64,000 bases of DNA from Acidipropionibacterium acidipropionici (GCF_001441165.1 NZ_CP013126.1:1641551-1705550), one strand, 5' to 3'; positions 25,850-34,796 are shown, counted from the first letter of the stretch. The notes: generated from the sequence alone by a model not told the origin. Made by a program: numbers and translations.

Positions 25850-26749
25850 TCAGGGCGTGGGTCGTCCGCCATTGACGTTGAGCGTCTCGCCGATCACATA
25901 GCTGGATTCCGAAGAGGTGAGGAAGACGTAGGCCGGGGCCACCTCGGTGGGCTGGCCCGCTCGGCCCAAGGGGGTGTTCTTCCCGAAATTGGGCAGCTTC
26001 TCCTTCGGTTGCCCCTGCGACACCTGAAGGGGTGTCCAGATGGGGCCGGGGGCCACCGCGTTGACTCGGATGCCGCGTGGTGCGAGCTGCTGGGCGAGGC
26101 CCTTGGTGAAGGTGTTGATCGCACCCTTGGTGGAGGCGTAGTCCAGCAGGGTCGGGTTCGGCTGATAGGCCTCGATGGAGGTGGTGTTGACGATCGTCGA
26201 ACCCGGGGGCAGGACCGGCGCGGCGGCCCGCGAGATCCGGAACTGAGCCAGGATGTTCACCTCGAAGGTGCCGATCAGCTGCTCGTCGGATATGTCCTCG
26301 ATCGATTCGCTGAAGATCTGGCGTCCGGCATTGTTCACCAGCGCGTCCAAGCCCTCCAGGCCGTTTCTGGCGTCCTCGACGACACGCCTGCAGAACTCGG
26401 GGTCGGCGACATCCCCGGGCAGCGCGATGACGCGGCGACCGGCCCGCTCGATGAGTTCTGCGACGTCCTGGGCGTCCTGCTGCTCCTCGGGAAGGTAGGA
26501 CAGCGCGACGTCGGCCCCCTCACGAGCGAAGGCGATCGCGGTGGCCGCGCCGATGCCCGAGTCCGCCCCGGTGATGAGGGCCTTGCGGCCCTGGAGGCGT
26601 CCGGTCCCGACATAGCTGTCCTCGCCGCGATCGGTCCGGGGTATCAGCTCTGCGTCAAGACCTGGTTCGGGCTGATCCTGCTTCGGCGGTGTGATGACGG
26701 GGTAGCGGGTCACGGGGTCCTGGAAGGTGAGTTGTGAAATGTCCGGCAT
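25850..26749 (-). CDS. Short-chain dehydrogenase, general-stress (GSP39/YhdF) type
   Basis: This 299-residue SDR has the longer N terminus typical of the general-stress SDR group: about 50 residues with Y-P-V-I-T-P-P-K-Q-D-Q-P-x-P-G. It then has G-A-D-S-G-I-G near residue 62, N-N-A-G-R near 138 and the active-site Y-A-S-T-K near 205. The start at 26749 has a GGGAGGAATCACC ribosome-binding site. It is 43 bases upstream of the FAD reductase, so the pair is probably an operon. Confidence 0.9.
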   Translation of the reverse strand: MPDISQLTFQDPVTRYPVITPPKQDQPEPGLDAELIPRTDRGEDSYVGTGRLQGRKALITGADSGIGAATAIAFAREGADVALSYLPEEQQDAQDVAELIERAGRRVIALPGDVADPEFCRRVVEDARNGLEGLDALVNNAGRQIFSESIEDISDEQLIGTFEVNILAQFRISRAAAPVLPPGSTIVNTTSIEAYQPNPTLLDYASTKGAINTFTKGLAQQLAPRGIRVNAVAPGPIWTPLQVSQGQPKEKLPNFGKNTPLGRAGQPTEVAPAYVFLTSSESSYVIGETLNVNGGRPTP

Positions 26750-27279
26750 GGTGATTCCTCCCTTTTCACACGGTCCCTGATGATTCGTATCATTCATTGT
26801 GTTCTTGTACGCCTCGGATTGCAGGATCCAGTGACTTCGGATCCCATATAGCACTGACGCTACTGCGGGCGCACGAGGACTCAACCTTATCGGGATATTT
26901 TCCAAAACGTCCTTGGATGGCGTCATGGCGCGGCGCGAAGCGCATGATGTCTGCTGCTCCACGCGAAGCAGTGCATGCGCCGCAACCCATTCAACGCGAT
27001 GATGCGACAGCGCGTCACACCCCAAGGGGTGAGTCCTCGGCTTCCATCCCTGCGGGTGCTGCTCACGACAACTGCGAAGGCGTTCCACGGGGCCACTCAC
27101 CAAAATATGTTCAGCAGCTCTGTGGCCTTGACCAACAGGAGTGCCAAGGTAAAGTGAGGCAAATTCCGAGTCCGGTGTTGATGGCCCCGGGGGTGGGCAC
27201 AGGACCGGCGTGGCATTCAGTGCAGTGAAACGCCGAGGGATGACATGACAAGCCGACATGACACGCGTGGGGAGAACCG
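26750..27279. other. Divergent intergenic region, 530 bases
   Basis: This separates the SDR/reductase operon from the P450. It is less G+C-rich near 26770-26900. No frame carries a domain. It contains the palindrome at 27018 and short inverted repeats around 26930-26990, so it is probably regulatory for both directions. Confidence 0.5.
27018..27031. promoter_or_regulatory. Candidate operator CACCCCAAGGGGTG
   Basis: A palindrome with arms CACCCC and GGGGTG around AA, lying between the divergent SDR and P450 genes. It resembles the palindromes at 19697, 29869 and 38959. Confidence 0.4.
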
Positions 27280-28509
27280 ATGACGCCTCGACCGTTCGAC
27301 AGCACGATCCCACTTCTTCATGAGGGATATCCCTTCGTGTCCTCGCGATGCGACGAGCTGGGCACTGACCTGTTCACCACCAGGATCGCTCTGCAGCGCG
27401 CGACCATCATGCGAGGAGCAGCAGCCGCGGAGCTGTTCTACTCCAGCGGTCACTTCACCCGCCGTGGTGCTGTGCCTCTGACGGTCCAGCACCTTCTGCA
27501 GGACGAGGGATCGGTGCAGGGTCTGGAAGGGACGGCTCATCGGCATCGCAAGCAGGCGTTCCTGGACGTGATGGCTCCCGACACGATGCCCGCGCTCGGG
27601 GAGCTGTTCGAGGAGGAGTGGCGCCAGGCGATGAGCCGCCACGAGGTCGACCGCAGGATCGTCCTGGCCGACGTCGCCGAGGAGGTCCTGGCAGGGACGG
27701 CCTGCCGTTGGTGCGGCATACCGCTGGAGAAGGCGGATCTGCCGCGTCTCACCAGGGAGCTGAGTCTCATGGTCCGGTGGGCCGGCAGCCAGGGGCCCGG
27801 CAACTGGTACGCCCAGTGGCGCCGGCGCGGCACCGAGCAGTGGGCGGCCGGCCTCGTGGAGCAGGTGAGGGACGGCCGGCTCGATGCGGGCCCGGCCACG
27901 ACGCTGCGCGTCTTCGCCGAACTCACCGATGAGAACGGTGAGCGGCTGCCGGCGCGGATCGCCGCGGTGGAGATCCTCAACGTCCTGCGGCCCATGGTGG
28001 CGATCGCCCGGTTCATCACGTTCGCCGCGGTGGCCCTTGCCGAGCACCCTCGGTGGCGCGAGCGCTTCGCCTCGGGCGACGTCGAGGGCCTCGAGCCCTT
28101 CGCCCAGGAGGTCCGCCGCTACTACCCCTTCTTCCCGGTGGTGCCCGGGCGCAGCGTGGACGCCTTCACCTGGCAGGGTCACCGGTTCGGCCAGGGCGAG
28201 TGGGTCATCCTCGACCTCTACGGCACCTGCCACGACCCCCGGCTGTGGCACGATCCCCACGCATTCGTCCCCGAGCGCTTCGAGGGCTGGAGCTGGGACG
28301 ATGACCCGTATTCGATGATCGCTCAGGGGGCCGGGGAGCATGCCCGGACACATCGGTGCCCGGGCGAGTGGAGCACGGTCGAAGTGCTGCGTCGCGCTCT
28401 GGTGCTGCTGGCCACCGATGACCGGACCCTTCCGGCGCAGGATCTCACAGTGCCCCTGAACAGGTTCCCGACAATGCCGCGCAGCGGGGTGATTCTGGAA
28501 AAGGGCTGA
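27280..28509 (+). CDS. CYP152-type cytochrome P450 (fatty acid peroxygenase)
   Basis: This 409-residue P450 has the haem Cys in H-R-C-P-G-E-W near residue 366. The I-helix lacks the usual acid-alcohol pair and instead has L-R-P-M-V-A-I-A-R near 237, the Arg-Pro signature of H2O2-using CYP152 enzymes (P450-BSbeta, SPalpha, OleT). Such enzymes use peroxide directly to hydroxylate or decarboxylate fatty acids. At the position that decides the outcome in that family (His in OleT, Gln in hydroxylases) the sequence reads V-Q-G-L-E-G, so I predict hydroxylation. No redox partner is needed. It fits a peroxide-rich stress setting. Confidence 0.9.
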   Translation: MTPRPFDSTIPLLHEGYPFVSSRCDELGTDLFTTRIALQRATIMRGAAAAELFYSSGHFTRRGAVPLTVQHLLQDEGSVQGLEGTAHRHRKQAFLDVMAPDTMPALGELFEEEWRQAMSRHEVDRRIVLADVAEEVLAGTACRWCGIPLEKADLPRLTRELSLMVRWAGSQGPGNWYAQWRRRGTEQWAAGLVEQVRDGRLDAGPATTLRVFAELTDENGERLPARIAAVEILNVLRPMVAIARFITFAAVALAEHPRWRERFASGDVEGLEPFAQEVRRYYPFFPVVPGRSVDAFTWQGHRFGQGEWVILDLYGTCHDPRLWHDPHAFVPERFEGWSWDDDPYSMIAQGAGEHARTHRCPGEWSTVEVLRRALVLLATDDRTLPAQDLTVPLNRFPTMPRSGVILEKG

Positions 28510-28569
28510 TTCCGGATCCGGGGGGACGCCCCGTCAATCGGCAACGACCACTACACAGAGGAGGACGTC

Positions 28570-29583
28570 ATGGCCGCAGAATCGGACACCGACACTTCGG
28601 ACCACCATGAGCCCTTGCTGGAGGAGGGACCGAAGTCCAGGACCGTCGAGGTCGACGGCCACCGGCTCAAGCTGACTCATCTGGACAAGGTGATGTACCC
28701 GCAGACCGGGACCACCAAGCGCGACGTCATCAATTTCTACTGGCAGGTGGCTCCGCGGCTCATCGAGCACGCCCACGACAGACCGGTCACCCGGAAGCGC
28801 TGGGTGGACGGCGTCGGCACCTCGGACGAGCCGGGGGAGTCCTTCTTCCAGAAGAATGCCGGCCGGGACACGCCGGACTGGGTGCCCCGGGTCAGCATCG
28901 AATACGTGCGCAAGACCAATGAGCATCCGCTCGTCAACGAGCCGGCTGTGCTCGTCTGGCTCGGGCAGACCGCGACCCTGGAGATCCACACCCCGCAGTG
29001 GCGCGCCTACAGCACGGGCCGGCGTCACCGGCCGGACCGGCTGGTCCTGGATCTGGATCCTGGCGAGGGGGTCGAACTGACCGGCTGTGCGCAGGTCGCG
29101 CTCCAGGCCCGTGAGGTGCTCGCCGACATTGGGCTGGACGCAGTCCCGGTCACCAGCGGCTCCAAGGGCATCCACATCTATGCTCCGCTTGACGGGTCGT
29201 GGACCTGGAAGAAGGCCAGCGAGTCCGCGCACCGGCTCGCCCAGTCGCTGGAGAAGGAGCACGCCGACCAGGTGACCACCAGCATGGACCGGGCGGAGCG
29301 GGCCGGGAAGGTCTTCATCGACTGGAGCCAGAACAACACGAACAAGACGACGGTGGCGCCGTGGTCATTTCGCGGCCGACTGCGCCCCACGGTGGCGGTG
29401 CCCCGGCTCTGGGAGGAGATCGAGGATTCGCAGCTTCGCCAGTTGGATCACAGCGAGGCACTGGAGCGCCTGAACGAGCCTGATCCGCTCAGTGGGGCGA
29501 TCGGCCGGCTGAAGCGCGGCTGCGAGCCGGTGCCGGCGGGGGCGTCGTCCGCCGACCAGCTGAACACGATCACCGTCGTGTAG
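28570..29583 (+). CDS. LigD-type polymerase/primase domain protein
   Basis: This 337-residue stand-alone LigD polymerase domain (archaeo-eukaryotic primase fold) belongs to non-homologous end joining. It has the catalytic acidic pair in L-V-L-D-L-D-P-G near residue 160, T-S-G-S-K-G-I-H-I-Y near 195 and Q-N-N-T-N-K-T-T-V-A-P-W-S-F-R near 258-270. There is no ligase or nuclease domain and no Ku gene nearby, so partners must be elsewhere. The last dozen residues overlap, antisense, a decayed response-regulator fragment, and the tail may have been altered by that junction. A GAGGAGG ribosome-binding site precedes the ATG. Confidence 0.92.
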   Translation: MAAESDTDTSDHHEPLLEEGPKSRTVEVDGHRLKLTHLDKVMYPQTGTTKRDVINFYWQVAPRLIEHAHDRPVTRKRWVDGVGTSDEPGESFFQKNAGRDTPDWVPRVSIEYVRKTNEHPLVNEPAVLVWLGQTATLEIHTPQWRAYSTGRRHRPDRLVLDLDPGEGVELTGCAQVALQAREVLADIGLDAVPVTSGSKGIHIYAPLDGSWTWKKASESAHRLAQSLEKEHADQVTTSMDRAERAGKVFIDWSQNNTNKTTVAPWSFRGRLRPTVAVPRLWEEIEDSQLRQLDHSEALERLNEPDPLSGAIGRLKRGCEPVPAGASSADQLNTITVV

Positions 29584-29774
29584 TGGGAGTCCGATGCGAG
29601 TTCGGCGAGCTGTTCGGCCCCGCTGCGATGCGCATGCGGGTCGAACAGGGCCAGATCGGCCCCCGTCGCCGGCGGTGCATTGCCAGCGGCCGCGAAGACA
29701 TGGATGAGGTGATTCATGCTCAACATCTCGACAACTCCATGGACCACCACGGGGGTCTCATCGATGAGGGCTAC
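29553..29774 (-). pseudogene. Receiver-domain remnant of an orphan LuxR-type regulator
   Basis: Read leftwards from 29774, the frame gives V-A-L-I-D-E-T-P-V-V-V-H-G-V then E-M-L-S, ending with V-I-V-F-S-W-S. It aligns with the intact regulator at 33682-34350 (V-S-V-V-N-D-Y-P-V-V-V-H-G-V, N-M-L-S, V-L-F-D, V-L-I-Y-S). A stop lies directly before it and no start codon is present; the C-terminal half with the helix-turn-helix is missing. Its 3' end overlaps the last 31 bases of the LigD-like gene on the other strand. Confidence 0.65.
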
Positions 29775-29868
29775 TTAAATTTCTGGCACGTCTCTCATTA
29801 AGAAAGTATTGCGCTATAAGAGCGTCATTCAAGCGCACTCTCGCAGCTGCCGATAAATCACGAGAGTA

Positions 29869-29884
29869 CACCCCTTGGGGGGTG
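29869..29884. promoter_or_regulatory. Candidate operator CACCCC-N-GGGGTG
   Basis: CACCCCTTGGGGGGTG lies about 95 bases upstream of the lipoprotein/CDF operon. It is the third of four similar palindromes in the stress island. The surrounding 29775-29860 stretch is A/T-rich and probably holds the promoter. Confidence 0.4.
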
Positions 29885-29979
29885 GTGCGGTCCTCGGTCC
29901 GTAAATAGCGTGGTGAGAGTTGTTGATCGGTCACGCCGCACCGACATCCGGGCGACTACTCCGAGCAGGGGAGGGATCC

Positions 29980-30483
29980 ATGGCACGGGCGCATCGGCGG
30001 ACCACGCCGAGGAGGACTCGGACCGCCGTCGGACTCGTGCTGGCCCTTCTGCTCTGCGTGACGACGGGCTGCTCCTGGCCGCGGGACACCAGTGGCAGCC
30101 TCGATGCCGCAAGTGGGGGGACGCTGCGAGTCGGCGTCTCGGTCAACCCGCCCTTCACCACCATGGAGAATGGTGAGGTCGGTGGCAGCGAGTCGACACT
30201 CGTCAGGGGCTATGCCAGGAGCATCGGCGCCGACGTGCGGTGGCGGATCGGGGCCGAGAGCGTACTCGCCGAGGAGATGCGCAATGGTGATCTCGACGTC
30301 GTCATCGGAGGACTTACCTCCACCTCGCCGTGGACCGACAAGATGGCCCTCACCCGCCCCTACCGGACGGTCACAGCTCCTGATGGGAGTCCGGTGAAGA
30401 TGGTCATGGGAGCGCCGCTGGGGGAGAACGCGCTGCTGGTCTCTCTGGAGACGTACTTGAGCGAGCACGGAGCCCAGGGATGA
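29980..30483 (+). CDS. Short lipoprotein with family 3 solute-binding fold
   Basis: This 167-residue protein has a lipoprotein signal (basic start, hydrophobic stretch, lipobox V-T-T-G-C with Cys near residue 28). It then looks like the first lobe of an amino-acid-type periplasmic binding protein: L-R-V-G-V-S-V-N-P-P-F near 48 and D-L-D-V-V-I-G-G-L-T near 105. Complete family 3 proteins are 230-280 residues, so most of the second lobe is absent. The start at 29980 has GGGAGGG upstream. Its stop overlaps the start of the CDF transporter (ATGA), so it may be a ligand- or metal-sensing accessory of that transporter (inference). Confidence 0.75.
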   Translation: MARAHRRTTPRRTRTAVGLVLALLLCVTTGCSWPRDTSGSLDAASGGTLRVGVSVNPPFTTMENGEVGGSESTLVRGYARSIGADVRWRIGAESVLAEEMRNGDLDVVIGGLTSTSPWTDKMALTRPYRTVTAPDGSPVKMVMGAPLGENALLVSLETYLSEHGAQG

Positions 30484-31502
30484 GCAGCGCCTCGATGGAC
30501 GTGCAGTCAGGGGCCGATGAGCGGAGCCTGCCGAATGAACCCAGCCGGGCTCTGCGATCCGCGATCAGGCTCGAGCGGGTGACGATCGTCTCTCAGGTCG
30601 TCATCACCGTGCTGGTGGCCGTGGTCGCCGGGCAGTCCCAGGCGATGAAGGTCGCCTGGATCGACGACATGCTCGCACTGCTGCCGCCGGTTGCCTTTCT
30701 CATCGCTGCCCGCAGGATCCGGCGCCCGCCGGATGTCGATCACCCCTATGGCTACCACCGCTCCATCGGTGTCGCGCACCTGGTGGCGGGTTCCGCACTC
30801 TTCGCCATGGGCGCCTACCTGGCCATCGATTCGGCGATGGCACTGGTCAAGGTCGAGCGGCCGCCGATAGGGATCATGGTGATCGGCGGGTGGCAGATCT
30901 GGGCCGGCTGGGTCATGGTCCTCGTGATCGGCGTGACCAATGTGACCCCGGCGGTCCTGGGCCATTACAAGATGAAACTTGCCGAACCGCTTCATGACAA
31001 GGTGCTCTACGCGGACGCGAAGATGAGCCGCGCCGACTGGACGTCGGCGCTGGCGACGATCGTGGGCGTTCTCGGCGTGGGACTGGGCTGGTGGTGGGCC
31101 GATTCGGCTGCGGCCATCGTGGTGTCCACGTCGATCCTCAGGGACGGCGTCAGCAACATCCGGAGCGCGGTCAGTGGGCTCACCGACCGCCGTGCCCGCA
31201 GCTATGACGACCGGCAGCCCCACCCGCTCATCGAACGCATCGACGCCGAGCTCGCCTCGACGGGCTGGATCGACCATGCCGTGAGCAGGGTGCGTGACGA
31301 GGGCCATCTGTTCCACGTCGAGGCCTTCGTCGTTCCCGCGGAGGGCCGGCCGGTGACCGCCGACCGATGCGCAGACCTCGTCGACCGCCTACGGGCCCTC
31401 GACTGGAAGGTCCACGACGTCGTCATAGCCCCACTACCCGAACTGCCCGCAGGACAGGCCTTCCCGCCCGAGCGGCCGAGCACCACGACGGGAGGTGTAT
31501 GA
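30480..31502 (+). CDS. Cation diffusion facilitator transporter
   Basis: This 340-residue CDF antiporter exports divalent metals such as Zn, Fe or Mn against protons. It has membrane helices at residues about 35-55, 60-78, 100-120, 140-160 and 190-235. The conserved loop D-H-P-Y-G-Y-H-R lies near residue 86 (normally D-H-P-Y-G-H-G-K), and Y-A-D-A-K-M-S-R-A-D-W is the second metal-site helix near 177. A cytoplasmic C-terminal domain follows. It overlaps the preceding lipoprotein by 4 bases. Placed among peroxide defences, iron or manganese homeostasis is a reasonable guess. Confidence 0.88.
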   Translation: MSSASMDVQSGADERSLPNEPSRALRSAIRLERVTIVSQVVITVLVAVVAGQSQAMKVAWIDDMLALLPPVAFLIAARRIRRPPDVDHPYGYHRSIGVAHLVAGSALFAMGAYLAIDSAMALVKVERPPIGIMVIGGWQIWAGWVMVLVIGVTNVTPAVLGHYKMKLAEPLHDKVLYADAKMSRADWTSALATIVGVLGVGLGWWWADSAAAIVVSTSILRDGVSNIRSAVSGLTDRRARSYDDRQPHPLIERIDAELASTGWIDHAVSRVRDEGHLFHVEAFVVPAEGRPVTADRCADLVDRLRALDWKVHDVVIAPLPELPAGQAFPPERPSTTTGGV

Positions 31503-31573
31503 GCCTCAGCGCAGACACGACCTGAACGCCGCACACGATCGAACACCCGGATCGCATCCGTGATGGAGGAGTC

Positions 31574-33667
31574 ATGACAGACCAGAACCGCCCGAACGAC
31601 GACACGCACGACGAGGAAGGAGATGCGAGGGGCCGGCAGGGCCGGTATCTCACCACTGCGCAGGGGGCGAGGGTGCGCGACACGGACCATTCCCTCAAGG
31701 CCGGGCGCCGCGGCCCGATCCTGCTGCAGGATCATCACCTTCGCGAGAAGATCACCCATTTCGATCACGAGCGCATCCCCGAGCGCGTCGTCCACGCCCG
31801 CGGGGCGGCCGCCCACGGCGTCTTCGAGAGTTACGGGACGGCGTCCTCGGTGACTCGCGCCGCCTTTCTCCAGCACGGCGCGGTGACGCCGACCTTCACC
31901 CGCTTCTCGACTGTGCTGGGGTCCCGTGGATCCGCCGACACGGTGCGCGACACCCGAGGATTCGCCACCAAGTTCTACACGGGGGAGGGGACCTTCGATC
32001 TGGTGGGTAACAACATTCCGGTGTTCTTCATCCAGGACGGGATCAAGTTCCCCGACGTCATTCACGCCGCGAAGCCCCATCCTGATCGGGAGATACCGCA
32101 GGCGCAGTCGGCCCATGACACATTCTGGGATTTCGTCTCACTGCACACCGAGGCCCAGCACCACACCTTGTGGAATATGTCGGACCGTGGAATTCCTCGA
32201 TCCTTCAGAATGATGGAGGGTTTCGGCATCCACACCTTCCGGATGGAGAACGCCGAAGGTGAGATGACGATGGTGAAGTTCCACTGGAAGCCGGTCCTCG
32301 GTGTGCACTCCCTCACCTGGGAGGAGGCTCAGATGGTCTCCGGGGCGGATCCCGACTTCCACCGCCGCGACCTGGCCGACGCCATCGAGGCCGGCACCTA
32401 TCCTCAGTGGGAACTCGGCATTCAGGTTCTCGGCGACAACGAGGACCAGACCTTCGCGGGGATCGACCTGCTCGATCCCACCAAGATCGTGCCCGAGGAG
32501 CTGGCCGCGGTACAGCCCATCGGCAGGCTCACGCTCACCAGGAATCCGGACAACTACTTCGCCGAGACCGAGCAGGTGGCCTTTCATCCGGGCAATCAGC
32601 CTCCCGGCATCGATGTCACCGACGACCCGCTGCTGCAGGTGCGGCTGTTCTCCTATCAGGACACCCAGCTCACCCGGCTCGGTGGGCCCAACTGGAATCA
32701 GCTGCCCATCAACCGGTCCCACGCCCCGGTCAACGACATGCTGCGCGACGGCTACGGGCAGCAGGACGATCATGTGGGGAAAGCCCCTTACCAGCCCAAC
32801 AGCATCGCGGGCGGCTGTCCCTTCACCGCCGGAAATGCCGAACACGCGTTCACAGATCTGCCGGTGAAGGTGCCCGAATCTGTGAGGAACCGCGAGCTCC
32901 CGTCGAGTTTCGAGGACCATTTCAGCCAGCCCCGGATGTTCTGGAAGAGCATGACCGCCCCGGAGCAGCGGCACATCATCGCCGCCTACTCATTCGAGCT
33001 CGGCAAGTGCCGGGAACAGGCCATCAGGGAACGCCAGCTGGCATGCCTGGCGCAGATCGACCCGGTTCTCTGCCAGAAGGTGGCCGAGGCTCTGGGGCTG
33101 GAGGCTCCCGAGCCCGCCGAGCCCCTGGACGATCGGCTCGAGCCGAGCCCGGCGCTGTCCCAGCTGGGACGCAGCTGGCCGGTGGACGGCCGCAAGGTCG
33201 CGGTCATCGTCGATCCCGACGAGGACGACCAGGACCTGCCGAGGCTACTGAAAGCGATCACAGAGGCGTCGATGACGCCGGTACTGGTCGCCCCCCGCGG
33301 CGGAGCGATCGCCGGGCGGACGATCGACGAGACCTTCGCCACCGCGCGTTCGGTGGAGTTCGACGCAATCGTGGTGAGTGGCAATCCCACGCCTGCCGAT
33401 GACGCCACCCCCAGCCTGGACCAGAAGGCCGGCGCACCGGCCGCACCGGGCATCGATCCGCGCCTGACCCTCATGATCCAGGAGTGCTGGCGCCACGCGA
33501 AGGTGATCGGAGCCTGGGGGCGACGGCGAGAGGTCATCGCGGAGACGGGCGTCCAGGCCAGCCCCGGGGTCGTCGAGGATGATCGTCCTGCCACGGTGCT
33601 CGCCAAGGTGACTGAACTCCTCGGGCAACACCGGGTCTGGAAGCGCTTCACCCCGGTGCGGGGCTGA
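31574..33667 (+). CDS. katE: Large-subunit catalase (KatE/HPII type)
   Basis: This 697-residue clade 2 catalase has the active-site His in E-R-V-V-H-A-R-G near residue 74, Asn in V-G-N-N-I-P-V-F-F near 145, and the haem Tyr in R-L-F-S-Y-Q-D-T-Q near 360. A C-terminal flavodoxin/GATase-like domain (about 545-690) distinguishes the large-subunit form. It is the second peroxide-scavenging enzyme of the region beside KatG. The ATG at 31574 has GGAGGAG about 6 bases upstream. It is not visibly coupled to the CDF gene (71-base gap). Confidence 0.95.
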   Translation: MTDQNRPNDDTHDEEGDARGRQGRYLTTAQGARVRDTDHSLKAGRRGPILLQDHHLREKITHFDHERIPERVVHARGAAAHGVFESYGTASSVTRAAFLQHGAVTPTFTRFSTVLGSRGSADTVRDTRGFATKFYTGEGTFDLVGNNIPVFFIQDGIKFPDVIHAAKPHPDREIPQAQSAHDTFWDFVSLHTEAQHHTLWNMSDRGIPRSFRMMEGFGIHTFRMENAEGEMTMVKFHWKPVLGVHSLTWEEAQMVSGADPDFHRRDLADAIEAGTYPQWELGIQVLGDNEDQTFAGIDLLDPTKIVPEELAAVQPIGRLTLTRNPDNYFAETEQVAFHPGNQPPGIDVTDDPLLQVRLFSYQDTQLTRLGGPNWNQLPINRSHAPVNDMLRDGYGQQDDHVGKAPYQPNSIAGGCPFTAGNAEHAFTDLPVKVPESVRNRELPSSFEDHFSQPRMFWKSMTAPEQRHIIAAYSFELGKCREQAIRERQLACLAQIDPVLCQKVAEALGLEAPEPAEPLDDRLEPSPALSQLGRSWPVDGRKVAVIVDPDEDDQDLPRLLKAITEASMTPVLVAPRGGAIAGRTIDETFATARSVEFDAIVVSGNPTPADDATPSLDQKAGAPAAPGIDPRLTLMIQECWRHAKVIGAWGRRREVIAETGVQASPGVVEDDRPATVLAKVTELLGQHRVWKRFTPVRG

Positions 33668-33681
33668 GCGTGGCGGCGCGG

Positions 33682-34350
33682 TCAGCCGAGGGCCTGCGGG
33701 CTATGCGAGTCGTCAACCTCCACCGCGGCCGTGGTGGGCACCATGCCATGAGTGATGCCCCAGAGCACGGCCTGGCTGCGCCTCGTCACCCCGATCTTGC
33801 GGTAGGCGGACCGGATGTAGGACTTCACCGAGTTGATGCTGAGGAAGCAGGTGGCAGCGATGTCCTGGTTCGTGGTGCCCTGGGTGATGAGTGCGATCAT
33901 CTCGGCCTCCCGCTCCGAGAGGCCGGCCAGGCGTCCCGGCCAGTCCCCGTTGGTGACGTCGCAGGTACCGGTGGCCAGCTTCGTGACGGACTCGCCGCGG
34001 TGGACCTGGACGATGGCGTCGGCCAGGTCATCGGAATCGACGGTCTTCGAGACATAGCCGGCGACCCCCATACCGAAGAACGAGGTGAGTTGCCGGGGAT
34101 CGACGGTGTCGCTGTAGATGAGGACTCTCCCGTACCGGGGGTCCGCCACCATGGTCGCCAGGGCATCCTCCCGGTCGATCTTGGCGAAGGCGTCGAAGAG
34201 CACCACGTCCACCGGATTGTCAGGAGTGGTCGATGTGGCAACCTCGATCACCTCGAAGCGCGGATCCGAGCTGAGCATGTTGTGGACGCCGTGCACGACG
34301 ACGGGATAGTCGTTGACAACGCTGACCGTGATGGCCCTGGTACCCGTCAT
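33682..34350 (-). CDS. Orphan LuxR/NarL-type response regulator
   Basis: The 222-residue protein has an N-terminal receiver (residues 1-120), with the expected phospho-acceptor in V-V-L-F-D near 56. The C-terminal LuxR helix-turn-helix (about 150-210) has L-S-E-R-E-A-E-M-I-A-L-I-T-Q-G, then I-A-A-T-C-F-L-S-I-N-S-V-K-S-Y-I-R. The usual paired acidic residues after beta-1 are replaced by N-D, and no kinase gene adjoins, so control may be atypical. It is a good candidate for the master regulator of the stress island; a related receiver fragment survives at 29553. Start at 34350; a longer frame lacks a ribosome-binding site. Confidence 0.85.
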   Translation of the reverse strand: MTGTRAITVSVVNDYPVVVHGVHNMLSSDPRFEVIEVATSTTPDNPVDVVLFDAFAKIDREDALATMVADPRYGRVLIYSDTVDPRQLTSFFGMGVAGYVSKTVDSDDLADAIVQVHRGESVTKLATGTCDVTNGDWPGRLAGLSEREAEMIALITQGTTNQDIAATCFLSINSVKSYIRSAYRKIGVTRRSQAVLWGITHGMVPTTAAVEVDDSHSPQALG

Positions 34351-34511
34351 GGCGGACCGACTCCTTTGATTGCACAATTGGCCGAATTGGCTGTGACAAG
34401 AGTAGCTCATACTTACAATTCTCACGAAGTGACAGATGTTGCTCTCGTGGCGTCACAAATAGAAACAAGCGACCGCTCAGAGATGGACAGCTTCAGGTTG
34501 ATGGAGGAGAG

Positions 34512-34769
34512 ATGACGCACAGAATAACGGTTAGCATGGGTGGAGGCCGGTTCATGATCGGCGGGACCAAGAAGGAGATCCAGGAGATTGCCGCCGGGAT
34601 CGCCAAGGGATTCGCATGCGGGCCCGGGGCGTGGCTGACTCATGGGGATCGCACGATGTGGATCCCGGCCACGTCCCAGATCAAGATCGACCTCCCCGGT
34701 TCCGAGTTGCCGGAACTCGACGCCACCAGGGTGGGGATCATGAAGAACTGCGTCGCTCCGATGCACTGA
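34512..34769 (+). CDS. Small hypothetical protein
   Basis: An 85-residue soluble protein with GGAGGAG just upstream of the ATG. It has a glycine-rich start (M-G-G-G-R-F-M-I-G-G-T) and P-G-A-W-L-T-H-G-D-R-T-M-W-I-P near residue 38. I recognise no family. It is divergent from the orphan regulator and 27 bases upstream of nhaA, so it may be co-transcribed with nhaA. Confidence 0.65.
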   Translation: MTHRITVSMGGGRFMIGGTKKEIQEIAAGIAKGFACGPGAWLTHGDRTMWIPATSQIKIDLPGSELPELDATRVGIMKNCVAPMH

Positions 34770-34796
34770 GCGGCGGCCGAGAACTGAGTAGGAGGC

